A DNA stretch of 64,000 bases from contig JASANH010001018.1 of assembly GCA_030248295.1 (NCBI GenBank), forward strand, positions 620,001-684,000, written 5' to 3'. A program made the position numbers and the translations under genes. The notes beneath the pieces were generated by a model. That model did no database searches and was not told where the DNA came from. It saw only the letters and a program-made list of their open reading frames with translations. Source of the stretch: Mesodorylaimus sp. YZB2_4. Lineage: Eukaryota > Nematoda > Enoplea > Dorylaimida > Dorylaimidae. Positions 1-12,555 of the stretch are shown here, in pieces. Numbering within the stretch: position 1 is the first letter of the stretch; the number at the start of each line of letters is the position of its first letter.

Positions 1-1457
1 TTCGGGTTTGGGACTTCCAACACTCGGGTTTCGAGGTTTTTCTCAAAAAACCAAAAAATCCAGAAGAATTTTCAAAATTCCAGGACTTTAGGCGCCGACG
101 ACTTGGCCAGACGCCTCTAATATTTTGCAGAGAGCTTTCTTTCGCACCTGGGAAAAAAGTACAATTTCTGATTGTGAAGTTCGACGCGCAACGGTCGGCT
201 CATTCATGAACAGCCTGGATCTTCTTTACTTTGTCAGACTGTAAAGTAGATTCATGATGAGCAGTGTCAAAGCCTTGAGAGGGGCGCTGGTTGTGTCATG
301 GCACCATGATAATGACTACTGCGTGTTCATCATGGGTAGCAACCTTTCGAGAAAAGTTGATGCGTTATTGATTGTCGAAAAAAATTACAAGTATTTATTT
401 CCCATGATCCGATCTGAAACTCATCCGATCCGAAGCATCCGATCTGATCCGATCCAATCCGATCCGATAAACCCCCCCCCATCCGATCCGGCCGTGACGG
501 ACTAGTTCTGTGAATAGCGAGCCGACCAGAGCTAAAACCGATGTTGTAGAATTCGATTCAGGTCAATTGCCGCGAATATGCATTCGCGCGTTTCCAGCAC
601 ATAAGTTATCCATTTTCCATTTTATTCTGCTACCTATTTGCCCTTTGATATGGAACCACCTATCCACCTCACCCTTTAAACAGACAATCCTGGTAGATTT
701 GCAACAGGCCCTTGTTCATGCATGTTCTTCACTGCTTACTTTGGGTTCAATAGCGAAAGGTTGTGCCCCCCTCATGATCAGCCTTTCGACTCGACCTGTG
801 CAGGCATCCACGAAATTTTGCCATGTCGTGTTAACATCAACCACTTACACTGCGCCTACACGACACCTATCCTCGGTGCGAAAAACCTCGAGAAAAGCTG
901 GAATTTTGAAACTTTGTAATCCCCGTGTCAACTTTTGCAAGCGCCCAAAAACTCAAAATTTAAATCGAATTCAAGAGAAATCAGATTGCCAGAAAAAGAG
1001 ATTCTCGCTGAGTAAAATTTGTGTCGTTCTATCGCTGGCAAATTGTTGCCTCGGCTAAAAACCCGATCGTGGTCAAACTGTCTCTATTCTATCATCCATG
1101 CACGCAGTGCGGTTTCCATGGCAGTTATCGGTATACATACCCGTGAAGGCACGTTGCGACAAGACTGGCGTCGTAATAGAAAGTAAGTGCATGTGTTTAT
1201 TTGGCATTCAGATAAGGAGTATCGTATTGATCCAAGAACTTCGCCCTCTCCTCTCGCCGGGGTGACTCGGAGCATACGTATCATAAAAGCACTCAGGTGC
1301 TCTGGGACTTCTTGCTGAGACCTTACAGAATTGTTTGTTCCGTGTTGACTGACTAAAATTCACGTAGCTTTTTATTGAGTGAACAAATCATTTATTGGTG
1401 AAAACTTGAGAGACCTTTGTTGCTACTCAAGCAAAGCTGTCTACAACCTTTGTCATA
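1..1457. other. 5' flank with no supported gene
   Basis: I see no coding pattern with splice sites or a recognisable protein here. Open frames at about 510-1058 look random (no domain, no signal peptide). The only structured part is the GATCC-rich tract at 418-500. The promoter of the monooxygenase gene should lie in the last few hundred bases, but I recognise no TATA box. Confidence 0.5.
418..500. repeat. GATCC-type simple repeat with C-run
   Basis: The sequence is a degenerate repetition of a CCGATC/GATCC unit, interrupted by a run of nine C at 472-480. It is low-complexity DNA and the open frame through it is not a gene. Confidence 0.7.
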
Positions 1458-4400
1458 ATGGTAAAAAAAGTTGCAATTATCGGAGCTGGTGCGAGTGGTT
1501 TGACAGCGTTGAAAGTGTGCTTCGCTGAATACGGCTTCGATGCGTGGTGTTTTGAGAAAACGCACGACCTGGGTGGATTGTGGCGGTACAAGCCGGAGGA
1601 ATGCGATGGTAAGATGTGTATCATGAGCTCACTAAAATCCATCATATCTTGTGTTTGCTTTGCAGGTGAAGCTTCAGTCATGAAGTCGACGGTGATCAAT
1701 GCGAGCAAAGAAATGATGTCATACTCGGACTTCCCACCGCCAGCTGAGTACCCTAATTTTATGCATAATCGCGATGTGCTAGAGTATTTTCGATCGTACA
1801 GCAGAACATTCGGGCTGTTCGATCGGATCAAATACAATACAGAAATTCTATCGGTCAAACGAGCGGACGATTACGACTCAACTGGCAGCTGGCAGATCGT
1901 GACAAAAAATCTAAAGTGAGCGATCAGAAATGTCACGCAGGAGATGTACTCACGGGCACAGGAGAGTAGTGGATGGGACCTCAGTGATGGGTTGGCTAAA
2001 TATTTGTTAAGGCCCCATGCCCCTGGTCCCTGCTGCCACTGTTGCACCTAGCCGCTGGTCGGAATATTATGGATTCAGTATGGGCATAGCTATACAATCG
2101 GTTACTGCAAAAACGAGAAGCTTCTTAAATGCGGGAAAAAAATACTTTTTACCAAAAATGCAAAAAAAAAGTTGGAGAATCTCGCAATAATTTGCTGCAA
2201 ATAGCCCCTCCCTCGGGATCTGGGCCGTGCTACACATATTTTCATTGAGTGCGCGACTTTGTGCACGCGAATGTTCAAAAACTCAATTTCATTTAAGGTC
2301 ACGAGATGGGCTCTAAATATACTTAGATATGTCACGAGATACGAGTATGGCCTCGTGTTTAAAAGACTACTTCTAGGAAAAATGGGCAAAGATGTCCTTT
2401 GTTCTACGCGAGCAATTTTTCAAAATAATTTTGTGGGCGTGCTTACTCCTGGTTTTGCCTGTAGCCGGCCAGCAGTCGAACCTCATAGCCAAGGCCGAGC
2501 GGGGAGCAGCACACACAGCAGCGTCCCACTGTGTGCCTCCACTGGGAGCACCTCCACGCGAGGGCATCCTGGACTAAGCACCAACTTCCTCGGACGATGG
2601 AGGGGGGCTTTGAACCCTGCCGGTGTTGGACAGCCCAGACTCGTTTGGCTTCCGTCTCTCCACTCGGAGCTCCTCCATGGTACTGGGTGACCAAGATTCG
2701 CAAAAAGTTGATTTCCATGATGTATTCCACGTGACTTCCATGACGCAGATGAACGGATCCGCCAGGATACACACCATCCTTAACGTGGAGTCCACATTGG
2801 AAAAGGAGAACTTCCATCTGGATCCACTGTGGCACTCTGTTGACTCCACATGTAATTGCCATAGTGTAGAGGCTCGACTGGCAATCGATACTCTGCACGG
2901 AGCCGGCAGCTGGGAGCGTCACCCGTCAGGGTGACGTTTCAGCCATGTACTAGGTCGGAGGACTTAGTAGGCTGCCCTGGGTTTTTGGCGTGGTGCAAAA
3001 GCTCCACCGGTCACTCCCTCGAGTAATACGGACCCAGTCGTATTACAATAGTATTTAACTGTAACCACTTGACTTTTACACGGAATTCCATGCGAATCAT
3101 GCTATTCAACCTGGATTCACCCAAATCCACCTTGTATGCCAGCCAACTCTATTCTCAACTCTCATGCATCCATGTGGCAAGCATGGATGCACACAGTCAC
3201 GCAAGGATCCAACATGGCAGTGGAGCATGGAATCTGGGGAGTCACCCACGGCCTGGCGTGCAAGGTCAGCGAGGGTTTGTGGCTCGCAAACCGACCTCCA
3301 TCACGGGGATCGAGCCCGGGACGAGTCCAGCCACTCGCTCCCAAGCACTACAGAGAGACATGCCGAACCGCTGCGGCCGCTTCCTGTGAACAATGGGATG
3401 CAGCACTGTAACTTGCACCCATACCAGGGAAATCATATTTTTAGAACTGGGGAGATAACAGTCGAGACTTACGACGCTGTATTTTCGTGTACTGGCCACC
3501 ACGCTTGTCCTTACACGGCACCGATCAAAGGCATCGCTGATGGCGCATTCCAAGGACGGGTGATACACAGTCACAGCTACAAGGACCCACGAGGGTACGA
3601 GGACAAAAGGGTTCTCGTTGTTGGTGTTGGCAATTCCGGTGGAGATATTGCTGTTGAATTGAGTCGAACTGCCGAAAAGGTGAGGTAATCTCTTGCGAGC
3701 AGCAGAATTGGGTGTCACCTGACAAGTTGTGTGTGTACAGTCTTGCAAGACACTTTCCTGTTACAAGAGAAAATTATTTCGAAAAATTTTGAAAGCGAGG
3801 TTTGCACAATAAGCCCTCAATTATATTCGAGAAGCAAGAACATCGGCTGGGTTTTAGAGATACCCAGTTCTGCAACAATGTCTTCCATAAAGAGTGATAT
3901 TTAGGGTTCAGCTACTAAGCTTTGCTGCGGAAGCGAGAAGAATAATATCAGTACCATATTTGAAAATTTGAATTTCCCGCTTTGCGCCGTTTATGACAGT
4001 TTTACACAGATATAAGGCTCGTTACTTCTAAGTCTTTGAACGATTTGAACTCTAATAAACTGGTTTACTTATGATTTTTTCCCAGTATGACTGTAGTTAA
4101 TCGTTTTGTTTTCAGTCACGTCACGCGTACAGACTTTGAAGTGTGGACCAATTTGCCTATCATTCATAAATGGACAGCGGGAAATTCAAATTTTTCTTGA
4201 GAGTTCGATTTTGAAGGCGGCTAGTTAAATCAATCAGTTAATTAATAATCTAAGCGCATGATAACATTAGCCAGATAACATGGCGCCAAAGTCCTTCTAC
4301 AATTTCTAGAACCATGTTGTTTAGGTGTACCTGGTCGCTCGTCGTGGCACCTGGGTCCTGAACCGGATACACGACAAAGGCAAGCCCTTGGACATGGCCC

Positions 4401-5412
4401 TGTCAACCAGATTCTTTCAAAATATAAAAGCATTGTTCCCAAATTTGGTGACAGCTTTTGCTGAGTACAAAGTCAACCGTCGATTCGATCACGCCAAATA
4501 TGGAATAAAACCGCGGCACCATATTTTCCAACAACATCCCACGATCAATGATGAATTGCCGAATAGGATCCAATGCGGGTCAATAATTGTCAAACCCAAT
4601 GTCAAAGGGGTGCAATCACCAAACACGATTCTTTTCGAAGATGATTCGCGAGCGGAGAACATCGACGTGGTCATTATGTGCACCGGATATTCATTCGGAT
4701 TTCCATACTTGGAAGATGGGAAACTGATTCCTGTCGAGGAAAATCGTGTCAAGTTGTACAAGCAGATGTTTGTACCCGACTTGGCGCATCCTGAAACATT
4801 GGCAATTATTGGATGTTTCGAAGCCATAGGAGCGTTGATGCCAGTTTCAGAGATGCAGTCAAGGTGAGCATAGAATTTCTACCATTTGGGAATCTACTGA
4901 AATAATCACCAATTTTTTAACGTAGGGTCGCCTGTGAGCTTTTAAAAGAAGACACAAGCGTTCGCCTTCCCAGTCGATCTGCGATGCGCGAAGATATCAA
5001 CAGAAAAACAGAGGTCATGCGTCTTCGATACGTGGAGAGTCGCCGTCACACTCTCCTTGTCGATTACATATCTTTTATGGACGAATTAGCTAAAATTATC
5101 GGCGCTAAACCATCGGCACTCGCATTCGCATTCAAAGATCCACGATTGGCCCTGTCCATTGTTTTTGGACCTTGTCTGCCATATCAATACAGATTGACGG
5201 GACCACACCCTTGGAAGGGTGCCCGAGATGCGCAACTGACTGCGTGGGATCGCGCTTGGCACCCTACAAGGTCTGTTATAGGGGCGTGTGGCAACGGACG
5301 ATGCACGTGTCCAGAAGGAAGTCGGTGCAAGGTCAAAGCTGCTGCACAAAAAGTTATTTTAGCTGCACTTATAGTGTTTTTATTTTTCCTGATATTGTTA
5401 GCTATATTTTGA
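1458..5412 (+). CDS. Flavin-containing monooxygenase, complete, five exons
   Basis: Exons 1458-1608, 1666-1915, 3445-3679, 4325-4863 and 4926-5412 join in phase to a protein of about 553 residues, the usual length for class B flavin-containing monooxygenases. These enzymes use FAD, NADPH and O2 to oxygenate soft nucleophiles (N, S) and sit on the ER membrane. Seen in order: the FAD-binding IIGAGASG near residue 8, the family signature FQGRVIHSHSY near residue 169 (F-x-G-x3-H-x3-Y), the NADPH loop VGVGNSGGD near residue 193, the late MCTGYSFGFPYL segment, the GPCLPYQYRLTGP block typical of animal FMOs, and a C-terminal hydrophobic anchor. Introns are 57, 1529, 645 and 62 bp. The first is in frame and open, so a naive reading would retain it. 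Intron 2 carries repeats. Start chosen because the FAD motif follows directly. No key residue is missing, so the gene looks functional. Confidence 0.93.
2440..3375 (-). mobile_element. tRNA-derived SINE fragments inside FMO intron 2
   Basis: Read on the minus strand, 3375-3200 contains a polymerase III B-box-like segment (GGGCTCGATCCCC) followed by the segment about AAACCCTCGCTGACCTTGCA that recurs at 30284 and 39136. The body of the same family (accagtccaggatgccctcg type) lies at 2700-2440. About 500 bp between them is unrelated and includes a unit (2880-3050) that recurs inverted at 62690-62860. So this is either one SINE split by an insertion or two adjacent copies. Confidence 0.6.
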
Positions 5413-5443
5413 TTGCATGATGGATAAGTTAAAGGGGGTCGCC

Positions 5444-5484
5444 CTTGGCCCTCTCAATCAGACGTATCTGATCAAGAGGCCAAG
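5444..5484. other. Stem-loop just after the FMO stop codon
   Basis: CTTGGCCCTCTCAATCAG and CTGATCAAGAGGCCAAG are nearly complementary arms (one bulge or mismatch) around the loop ACGTAT. It begins 31 bp after the FMO stop codon and would be in the 3' UTR of its transcript. A role in RNA processing or stability is possible but only inferred; it could also be a decayed short repeat. Confidence 0.4.
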
Positions 5485-5843
5485 ACCCCACTAAGATAAA
5501 TCAGGGAGTCGCTCCCAGCAAAGAGCAGCTGACTAAATTCAGCACATTTGAGCATCAGAATACAGTTTGAGCAGTTGTGATGCGTGCACAGAAAACAAAC
5601 CCTGCTCGCATCTCCTTCATCCTTTCATCCAAAGATCTTAGAATCAACTAATCTTAAACGTAATCCAGCAGGATCTATGTAATCTGGCTATATAACTTGG
5701 TGAAATCTAGCCGACATGTAATTCGCACTTGATGCTTTGCATTCAGAATGCTTTTCTAAATTCATATTCAAAGGACAGGGGACTATTAAGTGCAAGATCA
5801 GGCAATTGTGGCCAATGCCTGCGTCTGACTGCTAATTGACAAG

Positions 5844-6770
5844 AGATCAGGTCAGAGCACGATCATCTGCTGTCAGACGATTTCTCAGTTCCGTCATGAT
5901 TGTGAGACTCATGTGACGAACCAGACTGATAGAAGGGGGCACAGGGCCTTCGATCATAAACTGAATTGTGCGCCCGACTTCTAAACAGTATGTTTCTGTC
6001 ACACAGCCATAGGATATGCCAGCTCGTAAAGCAAACTATGATATCAGATCTCAGTGGTTTCAAAACGTCGGACCGGCTGATCACATGCTATGCCGATTGA
6101 TAACGCTGAACCCAAAGTGGAAAAGCGGTTTTTGGTTTTGGCATACAAAAAAGTCAACTTCCACAGCCCAAAACCCGTCCCAGCCTGACCCAGAACACAA
6201 GAAAATGGATTTCGGGGTCGTGGGGGCCAACACATCCCTCGTCCCCGCCCGAGCCAAACTTTTTGCAAAATCGGCCTCTGGCGGACATAATTCCTCACTA
6301 GTCTAGAAATAAACTCTGCCAAAAAGCACGAGGCTTCTTTATGGATTCTGACCAACCAAACATTGAAACTTTCAAAATTTGGACCTGACTGACCTGATCT
6401 CTGATTGCGAGTCGACAAGAAATCAGGTCAGAGCTCGATCATCTGCTGTCAGACGATTTCTCAGTTCCTGCACAGTCAGACTGACTGACTGACGCAGACT
6501 AACATGTCGAAATAGACTAACTGGGCTGGGGGCATTGGGCACTCGAGCGGCCAGGGTCTTCGATCACGGCAATGATCTCATGCACGCACACATGCTCACG
6601 CTGACGAATAAGGCTGATCCCAAGTGGAAAAATTGCTATTTTGTGTGTGGTTCGAAAAAAGGTCAACCTCACAACCCCAAACCACTCTGCCTAACAACCT
6701 GACCCAACCCGAAAACCCAAAAAATGGGTTGGGTTGGGTTTTGGGACCGAATAAGCGCTTACCTGGGTAA
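5844..6770. repeat. Two diverged tandem copies of an about 450-bp repeat
   Basis: The segment starting at 5844 and the one starting at 6421 share a near-identical 45-bp opening (AGGTCAGAGC.CGATCATCTG continuing to GATTTCTCAGTTCC). They also share diverged downstream stretches: the GGGTCTTCGATCA block, the CCAAGTGGAAAA block and the CCCAACC-rich end. No coding pattern is visible. A GGGTT/CCCAA-rich tail occurs at 6690-6745. Confidence 0.65.
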
Positions 6771-8302
6771 GCGCTACATATACTCGTGTATGTCAATCAA
6801 AGCTTGAATAAGTGCCAGGTCTTTTCAAAATATTGTTTTAAAAGTGAGCTTATCGAATCTTTTATGCCCCAGGCCTTGCTGGACTCCACCGCATACCCAT
6901 ACCTACCTTTTACAGGTACCATGAGCATGAGTATTTGTGCAAAATTTTTCTACAGTAAAAGGAGTCAGCTTTTTTGCAAGCTTTTGCCACACAAGAGGTC
7001 AGCAGGCGTTGGCCTTTGAAGCAAAATGTTTTTTCGCTACGAATATCAATCCTAACAAGATCCTCGTTTTCTTTGTTAGACACCCCTCGCTTGAGCGGGA
7101 CCTGGTCTCCTCTTTCTACTGTAGCTAGGTAGCAGTCAAACCATATTATCATGACCGTGTGGGGTTGACACACGGCACCTTCCCTCTGTGTCTCGTCCAT
7201 ATCATGGAGTGGAGCTCCAATTTCTTATTAACTTCTATTGACATATTTCATTGCTAAAAATGGTTTTCATGCTCGTTCACTTGACATATATTCGGATGTG
7301 CCGTGAATGATGCTGTCGCGAAACGATATTGTGTGGGAAACAGTAGCTTTTACTTGCTCAGCGAGGTACATTTCTTGCCTGCCATATTGCCAGCACTACA
7401 ATCGAGGCTAATTCGGAAACCCTGCTATGCTCGTTTCCATGAGCTTGTTGTAGAGTAGATGGCAGTCACGAAGTAGTCGCGCACTCTGAGCAGCCCCTTG
7501 CTACTCGCAGGTTCTGTGTGAATGTCGACTGCTGGAAACATTTGTATTAATCAAAGGCCACGGGCACATCTCTTGCTCTGACAAATTATGGAGATAAACT
7601 CTGTCATTCATATTTTCTTCGGCGCCTTAACTTTAGTTAGACCCATTAGGGAGAAAATAATACGCGATGATAGGCGCGAAAACGACCCTTGGTGGAAGCC
7701 ATTAGAAGCCTAAACGCTTAAAACAGACCTGAAACCCCTAGAAGTGTTTTGGGTGGAACTTTTCAAAACACATCTCAAGTTATTCAAGTATTTTTATCTC
7801 ACCAACATCTTATTAATGACTCATTGCTACAACTGATCCAAACAACAAAGTCCATGTTTCTTTGCCTGTTTCTTCAGACTCCTCGACTCGTCCTCCCGTT
7901 CTGCTAACATATGCCTGCATGAAGCGGCGGTCTGAAAGCTCATGCTGATCGTGTTTGTTCTGGCCTGTGTCTCACACAAGTTCAATTAGCCTTGCACCCA
8001 CTGAAAAGCCGAGTGGGTGCCAGGCTACCACGAGTAATAAAGGCCAAGAAGTCTCTGGAGATTTCATTGAGTAGATCTCGTCTTCGTCTGCCCGCAGTCG
8101 ATACCTAACTGACAAAAGCCGCGATGACGATCTGAAGCTGGAAAAGACACAACTTGATTTGCCGCCTCCTTGTCCTTCCTTTCCTTTCGTTTCAATTCTG
8201 GAAACTTTGGTTCACGGCTCGTCAGCTTTCTTATTGGCCTAGATAGTTGAAAAGAAGTTCCTTGTTTCTGGTTTTGTAACGAGTTTCTGCCTCGACGGGA
8301 GA
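6771..8302. other. Intergenic stretch without supported gene
   Basis: No splice-consistent coding pattern or recognisable protein on either strand. It precedes the receptor gene at 8303 and probably holds its promoter, but I identify no specific site. Confidence 0.45.
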
Positions 8303-9439
8303 ATGGAAACGAAAGACGGTCTCAAAAATTCAACGACGAATTTCTATTTGAATATTGATGATCGCTATCATATTGTTGGAGGACTCGTGTGTTTCTGCAC
8401 TAATTTTATTGTTTTGTTCAACTGGCAAAGTCTAAAACGTCATCGAGGTTTTGTCATTCTTTTAAATTTGTGCATAGCCAATGCTTTGAAATCTTCTATT
8501 TACTATATCAGTGGATTTGAAACCATATTTAGAAGATACTATTTCGAAGAACACGCTGTGGGTGACCTGACCAGACACTGGGTTTGGTTTGGGTTATTTC
8601 TTGGCCACCAGTCAGTCTGTTGGTCCACACTGAGCCTGGCTTTCGACCGTTTCGCGGCTGCTGCATATTTCGAACAATATTGTGAGACTAGGAAATGGTA
8701 CAAGGCCGCAGTGATAACAGGATGCTGGACTATGACGGCCATGACATGCCTGGCATCGTGGCTATACTCCAGAAAGAACAATTCAAATATCTGGTACGAA
8801 ATCGCATTTGTTCAAAAGGCAACGTCTCCTTTTATTGGATTTTTCCGATGCCTCAATGCGGCAAGTTCGATTTCGTGTTTTATATTTCTATTATCCACGA
8901 TTATTGTTTTCGCGAAACGCGTAAATGAGAAGAAGAAAAGCAAAAAGAAATGGACGGCTGCGAAAGTGGGTACACTGAGAAAAAAGGGTATGTCTGGCCC
9001 GCCGCCATCGCGACAATCTCTTTGCGTCGAGAGCTCCAGGAGAACTCACAGAGGCGGAACTATAGAGTTGGTTGCCACTTTGACAAGCCTCTACTTTAAT
9101 GGAATTATGTGGTTGTTACCCGCTATCGTCTCTTTTATTCGGACAGCATCAGCAGACAGTTTAAATTTCAATCCTACCACTATTTTCATATTGACTTTGT
9201 TCCAATCCTGGCACGGCAGCATCGATGTGCTTGTGCATACCACCAAGATCATGATTGCTGGTAGAAAGCTTCTGTTATGCGGAGAGCGCGTTAGAGGCAG
9301 AAGATCATCACTATTGTTAGCAGCTGGAGGGCCGAGTTTTACGGCCTCCTATCAAGCTTGTTCTAGCAATGCTGCTAACACAAGCTGTCTCTACTTGGAG
9401 TACACAAGCGTTGATGAGTCTGGTTTATCGTCTTATTAG
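8303..9439 (+). CDS. Intronless seven-transmembrane receptor, orphan
   Basis: The frame encodes 378 residues with about seven hydrophobic segments. Near the N terminus is N-glycosylation site NST (residues 9-11). A LAFDRF motif after the third hydrophobic segment takes the place of DRY. A long, very basic third intracellular loop follows (KKKSKKKWTAAK, then a Ser/Arg-rich stretch), and then helices 6 and 7. This is the layout of a rhodopsin-type G-protein-coupled receptor in the plasma membrane. I cannot assign a ligand or subfamily; a nematode chemoreceptor or peptide receptor is possible. The ATG at 8303 is used because the first helix starts about 20 residues later. Classic helix-7 NPxxY is absent, so alternative seven-helix families cannot be excluded. 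No introns are visible, unlike the SRX-like genes nearby. Confidence 0.72.
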   Translation: METKDGLKNSTTNFYLNIDDRYHIVGGLVCFCTNFIVLFNWQSLKRHRGFVILLNLCIANALKSSIYYISGFETIFRRYYFEEHAVGDLTRHWVWFGLFLGHQSVCWSTLSLAFDRFAAAAYFEQYCETRKWYKAAVITGCWTMTAMTCLASWLYSRKNNSNIWYEIAFVQKATSPFIGFFRCLNAASSISCFIFLLSTIIVFAKRVNEKKKSKKKWTAAKVGTLRKKGMSGPPPSRQSLCVESSRRTHRGGTIELVATLTSLYFNGIMWLLPAIVSFIRTASADSLNFNPTTIFILTLFQSWHGSIDVLVHTTKIMIAGRKLLLCGERVRGRRSSLLLAAGGPSFTASYQACSSNAANTSCLYLEYTSVDESGLSSY

Positions 9440-10654
9440 TGTCTAATTTTGAATATAACGATCTCGTCCTTGGGTACGCTGTCGCTGTAGTCATGCAGCC
9501 ATCCTATCGTGACTTACCCGTCAACATCAGCATCACCTGGCGAGGCAGAGTAATTAGGATATTAAGCAGCGACCCACGGTGCCTACACAATCTTGTATGC
9601 ACTGGCTGACCGTAGAAAATTGTAGCTTTCTGTCCAATACGTATAGTTCATCCTCGTGTTATACCTCCGCAAATTCAACCCTGGCTTTGCCCCAATCAGG
9701 GAAAACTGGGGATTCTATTGTATGACACCTTGCAGTAACAACACCCCCATCAGGTTGCTATGGAAACTGAAGACCCATGGTCGGTGATCACACAAGATGG
9801 TGTGCACCGTGCCAAATTTTAACGAGCTATCTTGCACTCCGTTAGTTCGATGCGACGCATTTGGACACATGAAAATGTGCTCGTAAAATACGAGTAGCGC
9901 CTAAGCGCGTGCTTATTTGACGCACCGCTTCGAGCTATGATTTAGCCTTAGAAAATGCCTTTCTACTGCCCCCATAATTAGGCCTTGCCTTGTTCAGACG
10001 TTCACTTCCGTCCGAGTCATGAGACGTCCCGTTTCACATCCTCTCCATAACAGCAACTCACTTCTGTGCACGTGCCTGCCTCCGAAATTGCCCCTGCTAA
10101 TAAGACCAGCTGTCAAAAGCAACATCTTTGTAGCCGTTTCGTCTGGGCAACCTCCGTCTTATGTACATATCACAAGCAGACATGCCAAGACACTCGCGCC
10201 TTCATTCTAAAAGTCGAGCTCAAAATAAGATATTCTGAGGAAACAGTGTCTAAAATTAGGCCCTCTCTTTTCGACGAATCATCCCGAGTGATTGTTCAAC
10301 AACTAAAATTCTTTTGGCGCTAAAAGCACGTCAGCAACGAAACTACGCATTCTTTTGTTGACTTGCAAAAATGAGTCAGTTAAGCACGAGTTTCCAGTTC
10401 ATAATCGCTATTGGAAGCTGGCAACTGCTGTTTGTGAGGAAAAATATAAAGAGAGGCGCAATAGTTCGCTCATGTCACCAAGTGACCCATCGTGGGTGTA
10501 GATCGTGCGTTTTGGTAGTTCGAATTTGCATAAACAAGGTATCGCAGTTAAAAGGTGCAGGACTGGGTTGAGGTTTTAGTTCAAGTGAATACTGATAATA
10601 CATTGAGTTAAAAGGATTTGAATATTTTACACATTTTTACGACGAATTGCGACC
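9440..10654. other. Intergenic stretch with one MITE
   Basis: No supported gene. Apart from the small inverted-repeat element at 9843-9937, I see no structure worth naming. Confidence 0.45.
9843..9937. mobile_element. Small MITE-like inverted repeat (family of 42078)
   Basis: The left end TAGTTCGATGCGACGCAT and the right end (TTTGACGCACCGCTTCGAGCTA) are imperfect inverted repeats. The right arm matches the arm of the element at 42078-42196 over about 30 bp, so these are two copies of one non-autonomous element. It has no coding capacity. Confidence 0.55.
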
Positions 10655-10987
10655 ATGCAGATTTTTATTTTATTGAAGATTCGATCTATTATTGAAGAAT
10701 CCACGCACTTATTACATTTTAATTCAGGAACTGCGCCCGTGGCTAAGGTACTGCTGCTGATGATTCTCTTAACCGTTCTCGTCCATTTGAGATTTCCCCA
10801 GTGGACTTTGGTCAGCTTGTGCTTCCTGGCGGCAATTCCAGTATCGTCAGTCCTGACGAGAAAATTAATCAAAGCTGTTCGACAATGGGGAATCGAAAGA
10901 AGACGACGCGAGAAGGTGCAGGCGAGAAGAATTTTGGGACTTACATTGTCAGTGTGCTTTGAAGAAAAAGGTGAAAGTGAGGACTGA
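10655..10987 (+). CDS. Hypothetical two-helix membrane protein
   Basis: An open frame of 110 residues has two adjacent hydrophobic segments (around residues 30-45 and 48-66). Strongly basic residues follow (the RRRREK region), then an acidic end. The ATG has A at -3. There is no recognisable family, no close paralogue in the window and no splice evidence, so it may be a chance frame. If real, it would be a small membrane protein with a basic cytosolic tail. Confidence 0.28.
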   Translation: MQIFILLKIRSIIEESTHLLHFNSGTAPVAKVLLLMILLTVLVHLRFPQWTLVSLCFLAAIPVSSVLTRKLIKAVRQWGIERRRREKVQARRILGLTLSVCFEEKGESED

Positions 10988-11737
10988 AATACCATGTATT
11001 TTGATGAGGTGAAACTTTTCTGAGAAACTGCTCCGCCTGCTTGGACTTGATGTGCAGATGCAGTGTACATTGTTGCATGTGCGAGTGTCTTTTAGTACTG
11101 TCAGTAATGTACTCGTGCACCTGCCAAGATGTATGTAGTGTATGTGACTGTATGTGACGTTCATAGTACTGACTATAGCGCCCAAAGATGTGAACAGAAA
11201 TTCAAATTGTGATTGTGGTGTATGTGTATAAATTAGAGACACATATAGTTCAGTTGTCGACAAAAATAGACATATGCGGGTGCACTCCACATTTTCGATC
11301 CGAATTAACCCCTCTGAGACACGTTAAAAAAGAGGACTTTCAAGTGACTAGTCTCTGACGCCTTCAAGAATTGTTATCCCTTGAGTTTTCAGCTTCTAAA
11401 TATTCGTGACCTACGCCTTCCTCCGTTTCGCCACCAGTCGCACTGCTGACGCTCAAAATCTGCAATAAACCATCAAAACTAAAGTATCGTAAATCATAAC
11501 ATGCTGCCCTGGGTCTATAGGATTTCAAAGGGATTGACGCACAGTGTATGTCCTGCACGAAAGTACAGTACATAGTGTGAACCACCATGCACTTTTGTAA
11601 GTGATAAAACGGGGAGGGTGAAAAAGAGAAAACATTAAATCTAAATGGATTCTAAAATTAGGTGCTGATATTTCCGAATGATTCTACCGCAAAAGATGTA
11701 AATGAGGGGGGAATGTGACCAAGCCCGGCAGGCGTAG

Positions 11738-11900
11738 GAGAAAATGTGGCCGACCAAAGTCGACGGGACAAAACCTCCGATTGGAGCAAGCCGATTGGAA
11801 AGCCTTGCAACTATGCCTACGGCTGAAACATCAACTCGAGGGGTTGACGTTTCCCGACTAGGGGAGATCGTTAAATTCTCTCTCACTCGCCATGGTTTAC
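11738..11900. repeat. Dispersed short repeat with conserved hairpin, copy 1
   Basis: Its centre is a hairpin, GAAACATCAAC / GTTGACGTTTC, followed by CCCGACTAGGGGAGATCG. A related segment lies at 21560-21740, with the same order of blocks (a GACTGGAG-like block, an ACTATNCNTGCC block, the hairpin, then a GGGAGA block). The two copies are diverged. It is probably a short non-coding interspersed element. Confidence 0.55.
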
Positions 11901-12555
11901 CCAGCATACATGCCGACAGTCAGAAATTCAGCCTATAAAAGCGTAGTCCCTAAATTTCGCTATTTTTTGGTGCGCAATCACTGAATTTTGACATTTTCGG
12001 CTTGAAATTACCAAATTTCGCAGCACCCAATCCATAAAGTAGCAAATCTCTGTTGTGTTCCTGACAGCCATTTCTGTTTTGTAGACTCTCAGAGTAATGC
12101 TTCAGGACTGAAAGTACATCCATCAGAAACAACAAAATTGTGTCGAAACGTGAATGCGCCTTGTGACCTGCTGCTGCTGCCATCGCATTTCCATTAAAGT
12201 CAGAATCAGGACTTGCTTCAATGCTATCCAGATTGGTTATGATTGTTAGTATCATTGTTTTAGTGTATCCATAGCTGAATACTCTGACGCTATCCATCTA
12301 ATCTGGAAGACGACACCACAAATGACACCAATGGGCACTGCAGATGGACAGGAGCACAGAAGCACAGATTGCGCAAAATTTTCTCACGCGCGCAGAATAG
12401 ATTTTTTTCTTGGCCGCGACTGCGCAGTCGCCCCATTTTTTCAAAATTTTAAAAAATTTTGGAGGTTAGCCTTCAATGATTATAGGCTATTGTCGGCATG
12501 TATGCCCCAGGCAAAATGATTACAAGAGTAAGATTGAGGAGCGATATGCACTCAC

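Noticed and set aside
254..1058. Open frames of 83 and 182 codons upstream of the FMO gene
   Set aside because: The first runs through a GATCC simple repeat and the second has no domain, signal peptide or splice continuation.
1427..1858. 143-codon minus-strand frame
   Set aside because: It is the antisense shadow of FMO exons 1 and 2.
2259..2934. Several overlapping frames in FMO intron 2
   Set aside because: They are made of SINE and other repeat sequence that recurs at 30284 and 62310.
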